Assembly (NCBI GenBank): GCA_017621845.1
Contig: JAGASI010000046.1
Span: 1 to 32,382 of the forward strand
DNA: 32,382 bases
Direction: 5' to 3'
From: Muribaculaceae bacterium
Lineage (GTDB): Bacteria > Bacteroidota > Bacteroidia > Bacteroidales > Muribaculaceae
The position numbers and the translations under genes are program-made. Below, one piece after another: positions 1 to 8,256 of the stretch. The notes beneath the pieces were generated by a model. That model made no database searches and was not told the origin of the DNA. It saw only the letters and a list, made by a program, of their open reading frames with translations. The stretch's first letter is position 1. Every line of letters begins with the position of its first letter.

Positions 1-20
1 ACACCACTGCTCAGTATACG

Positions 21-95
21 ACACTGCAAGCTTCGGGCCGCCGGCCCTGCGCATGCAGTTAATCACAACGCGGGCCACCGGCCCTGCGCATCTTA
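21..95 (-). repeat. GC-rich dispersed repeat, inverted relative of the 140-bp right-end repeat
   Basis: Read on the minus strand, 73-21 matches part of the 140-bp unit found at 32061-32382 with about two mismatches over roughly 53 bp, including the hairpin core GGGCC-GGC-GGCCC. A second partial copy of about 20 bp with one mismatch follows directly at 72-91. The orientation is opposite to that of the right-end copies. The rest of 1-250 shows no gene; the open frame there is interrupted by the repeat and the tRNA and has no family resemblance. Confidence 0.8.
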
Positions 96-246
96 ATTCA
101 GAATTATTCATCACTGACAGGCTTCGTCACGAGCCTATTGAGTTTGCAGTTCAATCAGGGGGAGGATACCAACCGTTCCTGTCTGCTGACCCCGAAAGCC
201 CGGGCATGTTGAGCACCGTTGGGACTGCGCAGGTCGGGAACGTATA

Positions 247-281
247 TAAAAAACATCTTCAGATATTGTCTGAAGATGTTT
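247..281 (-). terminator. Intrinsic terminator of tRNA-fMet
   Basis: A perfect 13-bp stem (251-263 with 269-281) encloses a 5-nt loop. On the minus strand the stem's own 3' Ts run on into further Ts (TTTTTTATATA), as in a rho-independent terminator. It begins 4 nt after the encoded CCA end of the tRNA. Confidence 0.85.
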
Positions 282-284
282 GGC

Positions 285-359
<75 letters not shown>

Positions 360-373
360 ATATTTTGATAGTG

Positions 374-405
374 CAAAGGTAGGGCTATTTGGTGAGTTGT
401 GCAAT
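374..405 (-). promoter_or_regulatory. Bacteroidetes-type promoter for tRNA-fMet
   Basis: On the minus strand the -7 box TACCTTTG (381-374) is preceded by a 20-nt spacer and ATTG (405-402), matching the Bacteroidetes primary sigma consensus. It ends 15 nt upstream of the tRNA 5' end. Confidence 0.8.
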
Positions 406-419
406 ATATTTAACCAATA

Positions 420-1559
420 TTAACAGCGAGTCAGCTCCGAGCTTTTTAAAATGTCGGCTATGGGGTATAGGTCTTGGGTGGATAAAGATGCTGATAATGA
501 AAATCTTAGACGCTCGGTCCCGGGGGGTACGGTAGGTGTGCGTATGGGGAGTACTTTTATGCCGTGTTTGAGGAGGAGGGCCGAGAGAGCAATGGTTTTG
601 GCTGAGTTTCCGATAATCAGTGGTTGGATATGAGAGGCGATGACCGGTTGGCCTGATGTTTGGTTCAGTATTGAGGCAAGAGTTTGGGATAGTTCTTTAA
701 GGTGATTGCGCTCGGCATCCATATCAAGCGATCGTGTCACTGTCAGGTATGTCCAGTCGATTATAGCCGGAGGAAGGGATGTTGAAAAAATCAGGGACCT
801 TGATCGATTAATCATAAATTCCCGTAGGTCGTTGGATAGGATGGCAAATGCGCCTGATGAGGCGAGAGCTTTGCCAAATGTGCCAACGATGATGTCCACT
901 TCATTGATAAGGTTGCTCTCGGCGGTGCATCCGAGCCCTTGCGGGCCGCATACGCCTACGCCATGTGCCTCGTCAATATACAGCAATGTGTCGGGGTGGA
1001 GTCGCTTGGCCTCGACAAGTCGTGTTATATCAGAGCGGTCGCCATCCATTGAAAATACCGATTCTGAGATAATCACCACACGTGAATAGTCGCGGGCATA
1101 TCGTGATATAAGTTGCTCGAGGTGGTCATAGTCGTTGTGTCGGAATCGTTGGAATTTGGAGCCGCTGAGTTTCAGTCCGTCAATAATTGACGCGTGGACG
1201 AGTCGGTCGGCCAAGAAGAGGGTGGAGTGACCTCCCAGGGCACTGACAAGTCCGGTATTGGCGTGGTAACCGCTGTTGAAGAGCAGAGCCGGACGTCTGT
1301 AAAGGTGGCTAAGTAAAGACTCCAGCCGGTTGTAGGAATTCTGGTGGGCCGACAATAGTCGTGATGCCGAGGACGTGGGTATAAAGGACTCGGGTGTGAG
1401 AGTCTCAAGGAATTGTTGACGCAAATCCTTATCGACGCCTATGCCGAGGTAGTCGTTGGATGATAAATCGATGGTCGAGGAATGGGATGAATCCTCGGGA
1501 AGATGACGGTAGTTGGAGTTGTCTGAGAGTTGCCGGAGTGTGTTTAATATGTCTTGCAT
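420..1559 (-). CDS. bioF: 8-amino-7-oxononanoate synthase (BioF)
   Basis: PLP enzyme of the alpha-oxoamine synthase family. It condenses pimeloyl-CoA or pimeloyl-ACP with alanine to give KAPA, the first committed ring-building step of biotin synthesis, in the cytoplasm. The 379-residue product has the family motifs: FNSGYHAN near residue 95, IDEAHGVGVCG near 195, and the PLP lysine K230 in GTFGKALASSGAF. The open frame runs 306 nt further upstream, but that part overlaps bioA. The ATG at 1559, 7 nt after the bioA stop, gives the normal family length and is preferred. It is the last gene of the yitT-OMP-bioA-bioF run. bioB, bioC and bioD are not in this window. Its product would feed the biotin carrier MmdC encoded about 14 kb away (inferred link). 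Confidence 0.93.
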   Translation of the reverse strand: MQDILNTLRQLSDNSNYRHLPEDSSHSSTIDLSSNDYLGIGVDKDLRQQFLETLTPESFIPTSSASRLLSAHQNSYNRLESLLSHLYRRPALLFNSGYHANTGLVSALGGHSTLFLADRLVHASIIDGLKLSGSKFQRFRHNDYDHLEQLISRYARDYSRVVIISESVFSMDGDRSDITRLVEAKRLHPDTLLYIDEAHGVGVCGPQGLGCTAESNLINEVDIIVGTFGKALASSGAFAILSNDLREFMINRSRSLIFSTSLPPAIIDWTYLTVTRSLDMDAERNHLKELSQTLASILNQTSGQPVIASHIQPLIIGNSAKTIALSALLLKHGIKVLPIRTPTVPPGTERLRFSLSASLSTQDLYPIADILKSSELTRC

Positions 1560-1566
1560 GTTGTTG

Positions 1567-2862
1567 TCAAGAGACTCTGACGATGTCAATAAGCGCGTTG
1601 CACAGGGTGTCAAGTTGGTCGTCAGAAATGATATAGGGGGGCATGATGTAAACGTTGAGACCGAAGGGTCTGATCCACACGCCGTGTTTGACACATAATT
1701 TCTGGAATTCTCCGACATTGACCGGTTTTTTGGTTTGCACCACCCCGATTGCGCCGATAACTCTGACGTCGTCAACGTTGTCGAGAGATGATGCCGGGGC
1801 AAGATTGTGTTTGAGGCGTTGGGTGATATGTTGGATGGTGCCGTGAATACCGCCGGGGTATTCATTGAGAATTTTCAGTGATTCGCAGGCCACGGCACAA
1901 GCCAGGGGGTTGGCCATGAATGTGGGGCCGTGCATCATGACTCCGGCCTCGCCGCGTGATATGGTGTCGGCAACCTCGGCCGATGTCAACACGGCAGCCA
2001 TGGTCATGTATCCGCCGGTGAGACCTTTGCCAACACACATGATGTCGGGATATACGCCGGCGTGTTCACATGCAAATGCTCGTCCTGTTCGCCAGAATCC
2101 GGTGGCGATTTCGTCAAATATCAGGTATACGCCATATCGGTCGCATAGCGCCCTGGCTTGTCGCAGGTATTCAGGATGATAAAACCACATGCCACCGGCT
2201 CCTTGTACGATGGGTTCAAGAATGAGGGCGGCGATAGAGTCGTGATGTTTATTTAGAATTTGTTCGAGAGGTTTTATGTCGGCCGGGTCCCAATCGCCGT
2301 CAAACCGACTTTGGGGTGATGGTACGAAATGGCGTATCGGTAGAGCCGAGCCGAAAGCCGAGTGCATGCCAGTGACGGGGTCACATACGCTCATTGCGTT
2401 CCAGGTGTCGCCGTGGTAGCCTCGTCGTGGGGTTACAAAATTGGTTTTATCATGGGAGCCTGAGCGTGAGACCGCAGCCTGTACGGCCATCTTCATCGCT
2501 ACTTCAACTGCAACCGAGCCTGAGTCGGCATAGAAGATGTTGTTCATGTTGGGCGGAGCGATTTCAAGCAGGGCTTTGCCGAGGTTGACCGCCGGCTCAT
2601 GGGTCAGGCCTCCAAACATCACGTGGCTCATTTTGTCAATCTGTTGACGGGCGGCATTATTGAGGCGATGGTTGTTGTATCCGTGTATGACACACCACCA
2701 TGATGACATGCCATCAATGAGTTGGGTGCCGTCGCTGAGGGTGATGATGCATCCGTCGGCATGGTCGACCATGTAGGTGGGCAATGGGTCGATGGTAGAG
2801 GTGTAGGGATGCCACAGGTGGTCGCGGTCCCATTGGCTATGTGTGGGCGTGGAAGTGTTCAT
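1567..2862 (-). CDS. bioA: Adenosylmethionine-8-amino-7-oxononanoate aminotransferase (BioA)
   Basis: Class III PLP aminotransferase that converts KAPA to DAPA with S-adenosylmethionine as amino donor, the step after BioF. The 431-residue product has the family signatures WHPYTS (17-22), [11 protein letters not shown] (51-61), the PLP-site segment [14 protein letters not shown] (247-260) and PLP lysine K279 in [10 protein letters not shown]. These distinguish it from other class III transaminases. It starts 7 nt after the stop of the outer-membrane barrel gene and ends 7 nt before bioF, so the genes are almost certainly co-transcribed. Length and motifs look complete. Confidence 0.95.
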   Translation of the reverse strand: MNTSTPTHSQWDRDHLWHPYTSTIDPLPTYMVDHADGCIITLSDGTQLIDGMSSWWCVIHGYNNHRLNNAARQQIDKMSHVMFGGLTHEPAVNLGKALLEIAPPNMNNIFYADSGSVAVEVAMKMAVQAAVSRSGSHDKTNFVTPRRGYHGDTWNAMSVCDPVTGMHSAFGSALPIRHFVPSPQSRFDGDWDPADIKPLEQILNKHHDSIAALILEPIVQGAGGMWFYHPEYLRQARALCDRYGVYLIFDEIATGFWRTGRAFACEHAGVYPDIMCVGKGLTGGYMTMAAVLTSAEVADTISRGEAGVMMHGPTFMANPLACAVACESLKILNEYPGGIHGTIQHITQRLKHNLAPASSLDNVDDVRVIGAIGVVQTKKPVNVGEFQKLCVKHGVWIRPFGLNVYIMPPYIISDDQLDTLCNALIDIVRVS

Positions 2863-2869
2863 TATATTG

Positions 2870-3628
2870 TCAGAATGTGTAGCCTATAAGGAATGTCGCC
2901 GAGACATTGTGGGTAGATATGTCGAGGACATCGAGGTTTTTGGCTATGTTTGGAAATCCGGCTCTTAAGACGCATTTCAGGGAGAAGTGGCGTTTATATA
3001 GTAGGCCGGTGGCAAGATGCAGTCCATAGTCGGTGCGGTCGGTGCGGGCTATCAGTGGGGTCTCGGCGTTATAGTATTTATGTGAGAAACGAGACTCGGT
3101 TACTTGGGATTGTCCAAGATCATTGGTCGACGAGATGTAGGCGTGGTATTTGGCTGATCCTCCCATGCCGTGAGAGATGTATCCGCCCAGGTCGTTGATC
3201 CATCTTATTTTGGAGCCAAGATTAAATCTGAATTGGACGTATAGTGGTATCTCGAGGGTAGAGTAGTGGGATCTATTATATATTGAGTTAAGAGTACCGT
3301 TTGGAGCGTCAACAATAGTCATCGAGTAGTTGAAGTTGTTGATGGCGATGTCGATGCCGGTGTTTATGCTCAGCCAGTCACGAATAGGTATTCCGGCGGT
3401 GGCACCAAAAGCGGTGCGGCATCCGGGAGTCAGGAAAAATTCGGTGCATCCTTCAATTTGGTCGCTGTAATTCTGGGTAATGGTAGATGCTCCCACGCCG
3501 ACATGGACTGTGAACTCGGGTTTTATAGACGCGGGTCGTGACGTGTCGAGAAATGCCGGGTGAGTGTCGGCAGCCATGGTTGACAGCGACAGCAAGGATA
3601 TGAGTAGTGTGGCGAGTGGTTTTTTCAT
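2870..3628 (-). CDS. Outer-membrane beta-barrel protein of unknown function in the biotin run
   Basis: 252 residues with a signal peptide ([19 protein letters not shown], cleavage probably near residue 19). A series of alternating beta strands follows, ending in a C-terminal aromatic (GYTF), typical of outer-membrane barrels. Overall it resembles the PorT-like/beta-barrel families common in Bacteroidetes, but no specific function can be assigned. Four cysteines are seen in all; two fall in the loop [14 protein letters not shown] (about 60-70) and could form a disulfide. It sits 5 nt after the yitT-like gene and 7 nt before bioA, so it is co-transcribed with biotin genes. A role in passing biotin precursors through the outer membrane is only a guess from position. 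Confidence 0.75.
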   Translation of the reverse strand: MKKPLATLLISLLSLSTMAADTHPAFLDTSRPASIKPEFTVHVGVGASTITQNYSDQIEGCTEFFLTPGCRTAFGATAGIPIRDWLSINTGIDIAINNFNYSMTIVDAPNGTLNSIYNRSHYSTLEIPLYVQFRFNLGSKIRWINDLGGYISHGMGGSAKYHAYISSTNDLGQSQVTESRFSHKYYNAETPLIARTDRTDYGLHLATGLLYKRHFSLKCVLRAGFPNIAKNLDVLDISTHNVSATFLIGYTF

Positions 3629-3633
3629 TTTTT

Positions 3634-4680
3634 TTAGATGCGGCTTGTATGGTGGCTTCCCTGAGAAGGTGGGGTGGTGGTCAGGTCGGATTGAGTAATT
3701 GGAGAGTGTTCGGGAGCGGGCATTGGCGTGCAGGTGTGCCCGAAGTCGGCACGGGTCTCGGCGTCGATACGGTCTGAGAGGGTCATGTGGTTTTCGTCTT
3801 TCATCTTGACCTTGTTTTCGTCAAATCCCAGGCCGTATACGCCATTGACGTTGGCTTGGGTCACAAAGGCGTTGCGGTCAATTGCTTTGACGATACGGAA
3901 GATGCCTACTGACTCAATCTTACGACACATCACGAGCAGTACCTTGACGGGCTTTTTGCTATACCAACCCATGCCGTCGAGGACGGTGCATCCGCGCTTG
4001 GCGTCGTTGTTGATGGCGGTGGCTATCTCGCGCCAATGGGGAGAGATGATGGTAAATTGTACAGCTTGACGGTTGGTGTTAATCACCATGTCAGCGACAT
4101 AGGAGACGATGATAAGCACCATGAAGCCATATACAATCTTGTCTATCTCGTGGAATATGAAGTAGGATGATGATATGATGAATACATCGGTGTACAGCAT
4201 CATGCGGCCGACGGTGACGTTGGAGTGTTTGCTTACCATGGCGGCGACAATATCGGTTCCGCCCGATGAACCATTATGGGTGAAAGTCAGGCCTACACCG
4301 ATGCCTATGAGCAGTGCGCCGATGACGATGTTGATGAATGGTTCGCCATGAACGATACCATTGGCAAAAATAGGCTGGAACAGACCTACCCACACCGAAA
4401 TCATTGTGGCGCCAAATATGGTGCCCATAACAAATTTCTTACCGACGATTTTATAGGCCATTGCCAGAAGTATGAGGTTACATACATACTGGGTGACGGC
4501 GACGGGAATTGCCTCGTCGGTAGCGAAGTAAACGAGGGTGCCGACACCGGCAAGTCCGCCCATTACAATTTTGGTTGGTAGGATAAAGGCTGTGAAGCCT
4601 ATCGCATATATTGCCATCCCAAAGGTGATGAAGAAGTAGTCCTTGGATGTGCGCCAGATATGTTGTCTTGAAAGTTCCAT
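3634..4680 (-). CDS. YitT family membrane protein with DUF2179 domain
   Basis: Integral membrane protein, 348 residues from the chosen ATG (MELSRQ). About five or six hydrophobic segments fill residues 15-200. Next comes a soluble DUF2179-type domain (about 215-300, with RKIESVGIFRIVKAID and GVYGLGFD), then a polar, Pro/Thr-rich tail of about 40 residues. The family has no settled biochemical role; members are widespread inner-membrane proteins, sometimes proposed as transporters. The open frame extends 69 nt upstream to 4749, but the promoter -7 box lies at 4713-4706, inside that extension. The start at 4680 is therefore preferred. First gene of the run into the OMP and bioAF. Confidence 0.85.
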   Translation of the reverse strand: MELSRQHIWRTSKDYFFITFGMAIYAIGFTAFILPTKIVMGGLAGVGTLVYFATDEAIPVAVTQYVCNLILLAMAYKIVGKKFVMGTIFGATMISVWVGLFQPIFANGIVHGEPFINIVIGALLIGIGVGLTFTHNGSSGGTDIVAAMVSKHSNVTVGRMMLYTDVFIISSSYFIFHEIDKIVYGFMVLIIVSYVADMVINTNRQAVQFTIISPHWREIATAINNDAKRGCTVLDGMGWYSKKPVKVLLVMCRKIESVGIFRIVKAIDRNAFVTQANVNGVYGLGFDENKVKMKDENHMTLSDRIDAETRADFGHTCTPMPAPEHSPITQSDLTTTPPSQGSHHTSRI

Positions 4681-4705
4681 TGAGGTTATTGGAAAGGTTG
4701 ATGGG

Positions 4706-4737
4706 CAAAGGTAGTTATTATTCTTGAAAGATACAAT
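4706..4737 (-). promoter_or_regulatory. Promoter of yitT-OMP-bioA-bioF
   Basis: On the minus strand TACCTTTG (4713-4706) follows ATTG (4737-4734) with a 20-nt spacer. It lies 25 nt upstream of the preferred yitT ATG and inside the longer open frame, so it decides the start. The -33 element directly adjoins the T tract of the pepD terminator. Confidence 0.8.
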
Positions 4738-4774
4738 ATAAAAGGCCACTGAACGTGGGGTGTTCAGTGACCTT
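4738..4774 (-). terminator. Intrinsic terminator of pepD
   Basis: A 13-bp stem with one G.U pair (4742-4754 with 4762-4774) and a 7-nt loop is followed on the minus strand by TTTTATATTG. It lies 34 nt after the pepD stop. Its T tract runs straight into the -33 element of the next promoter. Confidence 0.85.
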
Positions 4775-4807
4775 GGATGGGTTGGGATAGTGGGGTGTCG
4801 CGCGTGA

Positions 4808-6268
4808 TTAGCCTTTAAGTTGGGCGACTTTCTCGATAGTGCGGCGGAGTTGCCCCCAGAAACGTTCGACGGCGGGGATGTTCATTCTCTCGCTGGGAGA
4901 GTGGACACCCTGGAGTGTGGGGCCGAAAGATACCATGTCGAGGTGGGGATATTTCAGCAGGAAGAGGCCACATTCCAGTCCGGCGTGGATGGCTTTGATG
5001 GCTGGTTTGACTCCATAGAGCTCCTCGTATGCATCGCTGGCAATCTTCATGATGCGAGAGTTGAGGTTGGGAGCCCATCCGGGATATCCGTCACCGTGGG
5101 TGACATTGGCACCGGCGAGTTTGAACAAGGCCTCGACGCGGTGGGCGATGTCCCATTTGCGTGACTCAACAGACGAGCGCTGGGAGGTGGTGACCAGAAT
5201 GGTGTTGTCGTCTTTCATCTTGACGCTGGCGAGGTTGGTAGATGTCTCAACCAAGCCCTCGAGGTCGCGGCTCATTGAAATCACGCCGTGAGGAGCGGCA
5301 TATAGGGCCTCGATAAGGCGGTGGGTGGTGTCGGCATCAATCGCAAACTCGGGACGCTCGATGGTGTCAAGGGCGAACTCAATCGTGGGTTCGAGGTCCT
5401 TGTATTCGTTCTCGACGTCGGCTACATATTGGTTGAACAGGACGACGATGTCTTCTTTCTTGGAAGTGTGGACGCCAAACAGGCAGTGGGCGGCACGTGG
5501 AATGGCGTTGCGCAGGTTGCCACCGTCGACTTCACAGAGTGAAATCTCATGCTTGGCTGCTATGGCATAGAGGAAGCGTGCCAGGAGTTGAACAGCATTG
5601 GCACGACCCAGGTGTATGTCACCACCCGAGTGACCGCCAAGGCCCTTGGAGATATCAAACTTGAAGTAGTGGAAGTCGGTTGGCGCTACCGAGCGCTTGT
5701 AGTCAAACAGGCATGTGGTGTCAACGCCACCGGCACATCCTACAAATATCTCGGCGTCATCTTCTGAGTCGAGGTTGAGTAGCATAGACCCGTGAATCAT
5801 GTCTTCACCGAGGTTGTTGGCACCGGTGAGTCCGGTCTCTTCGTCAACGGTAAACAGGGCCTCGAGAGGACCGTGGACGAGCTCGTCATCGATGAGGGCG
5901 GCCATGGCGGCGGCCATGCCGATACCGTTGTCGGCACCGAGGGTGGTTCCTTTGGCGTGTAGCCATTCGCCATCAACTACAGTCTCGATGGGTGAGTTCT
6001 CAAAGTCAAAGTTTTTATCATTGGACTCGCACACCATGTCCATGTGGGCCTGCATGATTATGCCGGGGGCATCCTCATGACCCGGAGTGGCGGGGCGGGA
6101 CATGACTACATTACCGATGGCATCGGTCTTGACTGCTATATTATGTTGGGCTGCAAAGTCCAGCAGATATTGACGTATCTTGCCTTCCTTCTTGGAGGGA
6201 CGCGGTACATGGTTGATTTGGTCAAAAATGCCGAACACGACTGCCGGCTGTAGGTCTTTGATTGTCAT
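4808..6268 (-). CDS. pepD: Beta-Ala-His dipeptidase / aminoacyl-histidine dipeptidase (PepD, M20 family)
   Basis: Cytosolic zinc dipeptidase that cleaves Xaa-His and other dipeptides. The 486 residues match the usual PepD length. Metal-binding and catalytic residues are visible in the M20 pattern: H75 and D77 in QAHMDMV, bridging D113 in LGADNGIG, catalytic E143 with E144 in DEETGLTGA, D167 in NLDSEDD, and a C-terminal histidine in GVHSPSERM. A lid/dimerisation domain occupies the middle (about 190-380). It stands alone, with its own terminator. No clear TAnnTTTG box was found in the 100 nt upstream. Confidence 0.95.
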   Translation of the reverse strand: MTIKDLQPAVVFGIFDQINHVPRPSKKEGKIRQYLLDFAAQHNIAVKTDAIGNVVMSRPATPGHEDAPGIIMQAHMDMVCESNDKNFDFENSPIETVVDGEWLHAKGTTLGADNGIGMAAAMAALIDDELVHGPLEALFTVDEETGLTGANNLGEDMIHGSMLLNLDSEDDAEIFVGCAGGVDTTCLFDYKRSVAPTDFHYFKFDISKGLGGHSGGDIHLGRANAVQLLARFLYAIAAKHEISLCEVDGGNLRNAIPRAAHCLFGVHTSKKEDIVVLFNQYVADVENEYKDLEPTIEFALDTIERPEFAIDADTTHRLIEALYAAPHGVISMSRDLEGLVETSTNLASVKMKDDNTILVTTSQRSSVESRKWDIAHRVEALFKLAGANVTHGDGYPGWAPNLNSRIMKIASDAYEELYGVKPAIKAIHAGLECGLFLLKYPHLDMVSFGPTLQGVHSPSERMNIPAVERFWGQLRRTIEKVAQLKG

Positions 6269-6370
6269 ATATAAAATGTATTATTAGAGGTGAAGTATAT
6301 TCATTCAGGCCACTAAGTTAATATATTTTTTATATAAATCAAAATCAAATTTGTCGCCGGCACGTGTGGT

Positions 6371-6418
6371 GTCAGCGACAACCTCGGCCGGAGTATGAGG
6401 TTGTCGCTGACTGTTTTT
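6371..6418 (+). terminator. Orphan terminator-like hairpin
   Basis: A perfect 15-bp stem (6371-6385 with 6397-6411) with an 11-nt loop is followed on the plus strand by TGTTTTTAT, the form of a rho-independent terminator. No plus-strand gene lies upstream of it; the nearest upstream gene, pepD, is transcribed away. It may end an unseen small RNA or block antisense transcription. Confidence 0.6.
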
Positions 6419-6536
6419 ATGGGATGGGCTCTTAAAAATACTTACCTTGGTTGAAATTATGTTAAAAACCGGTGCTTAACACTTATATTATTCTAAAATT
6501 AAGTTGTTATATAGCGATTAATCTATTTTACTTTCA

Positions 6537-6544
6537 TATATTTG
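6537..6544 (+). promoter_or_regulatory. Possible -7 box for the small membrane protein / ompH-like genes
   Basis: TATATTTG fits TAnnTTTG and lies 23 nt before the ATG at 6568. No convincing TTTG was found at the expected -33 position, so support is partial. Confidence 0.5.
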
Positions 6545-6567
6545 CACACTCAAAAAGGCTTATCTGT

Positions 6568-6729
6568 ATGAAACTTGTCTTGATATCGATAGTTCTGATA
6601 ATCCTGGCCGTAGTGTTGTTAGGAATCAAGGTGCTGTTTGTAAAGGGAGGTAAATTCCCATCGGGACATGTACATTCCTCGCCTGAACTTAAGCGACGTG
6701 GTATAGGATGTGCCCATGAAGATAAGTAG
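6568..6729 (+). CDS. Small single-span membrane protein, 53 residues
   Basis: The open frame begins earlier, at 6472, but the ATG at 6568 follows the -7 box and gives a compact protein: one hydrophobic helix (about 2-21), then a short basic tail with GGKFPSGHVHSSPELKRR and a terminal Cys (GIGCAHEDK). Similar 50-70 residue proteins with a conserved KFP...H...L...GIGC tail occur in Bacteroidales, recalled from family knowledge; their function is not known. It is 47 nt upstream of the OmpH-like lipoprotein gene on the same strand and probably co-transcribed. Confidence 0.7.
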   Translation: MKLVLISIVLIILAVVLLGIKVLFVKGGKFPSGHVHSSPELKRRGIGCAHEDK

Positions 6730-6776
6730 ACCTAACGAGAAAAAGTAAATCTAAAAATCATTATACCTACCGCTAA

Positions 6777-7373
6777 ATGAAAAAATTAGCTATCGCCGCA
6801 TCATTGCTTATCGCCGCTGTGTCGATTGTATCATGTGGCTCGTCATCAGACGAAAAAGACAAAAACGACTCTACTAAAACAGCCGGGGTGAAGCCTAAAG
6901 ATGCAGGATTTGTCTCCCAGGCCAATATCCGCTATGTAGAGCAGGACTCATTGATGCATGCTTATACATTTGCTAAAGAGACGGCTGAGAAATGTACCAA
7001 AATAGCTACTGACCTCCAGAATTATCAGAATTCGCTGGCGCGTCAGCTTCAGCAGAAGCAGAATGCCATACAACAGAAGATGCAGTCCAACGGATATCTC
7101 TCTGAGGCAAGTTATAACGCTGACCTGCAGGAGCTGCAGAAATTGGACCAGTCGCTTCAGGCACAGTATGCCAAGCGGGCCGAGGCAGATAATAAGAAAG
7201 TTGCCGAGCTCACCAAAGCTGTCACTGACTCGGTAGAGAATTTTATCATCCGATATAATAAGGTCAAGAAGTATGACGCCATCCTCTATCGTGATGCCGG
7301 ACTTTACTTCAATCCCCAGCTTGATATCACCAAGGAGGTTATTGAAGGCCTCAATGCCGCATATAAAAAATAA
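6777..7373 (+). CDS. OmpH/Skp-like lipoprotein
   Basis: 198 residues. Residues 1-20 are a lipoprotein signal with lipobox IVSC (lipidated C20 expected), followed by a charged linker. A helical, Gln-rich region (about 60-155) has the coiled-coil look of OmpH/Skp family periplasmic chaperones (LARQLQQKQNAIQQKMQ, then many charged heptads). A C-terminal segment resembles the family end (YNKVKKYDAILYRDAGLYFNPQLDIT). Skp proteins hold unfolded outer-membrane proteins; a lipid-anchored form would act at a membrane face. It precedes the GT2 gene by 85 nt, with a hairpin between them. The function is inferred from the family only. Confidence 0.8.
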   Translation: MKKLAIAASLLIAAVSIVSCGSSSDEKDKNDSTKTAGVKPKDAGFVSQANIRYVEQDSLMHAYTFAKETAEKCTKIATDLQNYQNSLARQLQQKQNAIQQKMQSNGYLSEASYNADLQELQKLDQSLQAQYAKRAEADNKKVAELTKAVTDSVENFIIRYNKVKKYDAILYRDAGLYFNPQLDITKEVIEGLNAAYKK

Positions 7374-7403
7374 TCAGCGCGGCTTATAAAACGATATTTT
7401 CTA

Positions 7404-7440
7404 AAGGGCGCGTCTTCTCAGTATCGGATGACGTGCCCTT
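7404..7440 (+). promoter_or_regulatory. Intercistronic stem-loop between the ompH-like and GT2 genes
   Basis: An 11-bp stem with one G.U pair (7404-7414 with 7430-7440) and a 15-nt loop. No T tract follows on the plus strand, so it is not a classic terminator. It may stabilise the upstream mRNA or tune readthrough to the downstream gene, whose ATG is 18 nt away. Confidence 0.55.
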
Positions 7441-7458
7441 AACTAAAAAAACAAAGCT

Positions 7459-8202
7459 ATGGCAGACTCATTGGTAATCATACCGATGTATAACGAGAAG
7501 GAGAACGCCTCATCGATTATAGAGGCTGTACTTAAGCTCCATGTAGAGTTTGATATTCTCGTGATTGATGATAACTCGCCCGACGGTACTGCCGCCATTG
7601 TAAAGGATAAAGTCAAGGAATATCCCGGCCGCGTGAATATCATAGAGCGCGCCGGCAAGCTTGGTCTGGGTACGGCCTATATCGAGGGCTTCAAGTGGGG
7701 TCTCGAGCATGGATATGAGTATATCTGTGAAATGGATGCCGACTTCTCACATAATCCTGAGGACCTGCCCCGTCTGAGAGAACCTCTTGCCGAGGGACGT
7801 GCCGATGTTACCGTCGGCTCACGTTATGTCTCGGGTGTCAATGTCGTCAACTGGCCCATGGGACGTGTGTTGATGTCTTATTATGCCTCTAAATATGTGC
7901 GTATAGTTACGGGCCTTAGAGTCAAGGATACCACAGCCGGCTTTGTGTGCTACCGAGCTGAGGTGCTCAAGGCTATGAACCTTGACAATATCAAGTTTAA
8001 GGGTTATGCATTCCAGATTGAGATGAAATTCACGGCGCGTCAACTGGGATTTCGTATCGAAGAAGTGCCTATCGTCTTTGTCAACCGTGTCCTGGGTACA
8101 TCCAAGATGAACTCGGGGATATTTGGAGAAGCTCTGTTTGGTGTCATCAAGCTCAAGTGGTCGGCTTTAACCGGCTCTCTAAAAAAACGTCATCAAAAGT
8201 AG
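7459..8202 (+). CDS. GT2 polyprenol-phosphate mannose/glucose synthase (Dpm1-like)
   Basis: Family 2 glycosyltransferase of the dolichol-phosphate mannosyltransferase type. It probably moves a sugar from GDP-mannose or UDP-glucose to undecaprenyl phosphate on the inner face of the membrane. The 247-residue protein has the GT-A fold hallmarks: VIIPMYNEKEN (6-16), DDNSPDG (37-43), the metal-binding DAD at 93-95 in EMDADFSHNP, and VGSRYVSG. No long hydrophobic helices follow, so it is the soluble Dpm1 form rather than a membrane-anchored GtrB type. The sugar cannot be read from sequence. It is 54 nt upstream of pyrC on the same strand. Confidence 0.88.
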   Translation: MADSLVIIPMYNEKENASSIIEAVLKLHVEFDILVIDDNSPDGTAAIVKDKVKEYPGRVNIIERAGKLGLGTAYIEGFKWGLEHGYEYICEMDADFSHNPEDLPRLREPLAEGRADVTVGSRYVSGVNVVNWPMGRVLMSYYASKYVRIVTGLRVKDTTAGFVCYRAEVLKAMNLDNIKFKGYAFQIEMKFTARQLGFRIEEVPIVFVNRVLGTSKMNSGIFGEALFGVIKLKWSALTGSLKKRHQK

Positions 8203-8256
8203 ATGTATGCCATATACATCGCTTGGATATAACCGTAAAGGAAACAAAAAATTACA

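Larger units (their letters stand above)
6269..6567. other. Divergent intergenic region between pepD and the small membrane protein gene
   Basis: About 300 nt, AT-rich at both ends, between genes transcribed away from each other. It holds the orphan hairpin at 6371-6418 and a TATATTTG -7 box near its right end. No protein-coding signal is seen. Confidence 0.8.

Noticed and set aside
1560..1865. Longer bioF start at 1865
   Set aside because: It would overlap bioA by about 300 nt and add about 100 residues not resembling the family; the ATG at 1559 gives normal length.
7404..7440. Terminator after the ompH-like gene
   Set aside because: The stem is good but an A-rich rather than T-rich sequence follows on the plus strand, so it was listed only as a stem-loop.
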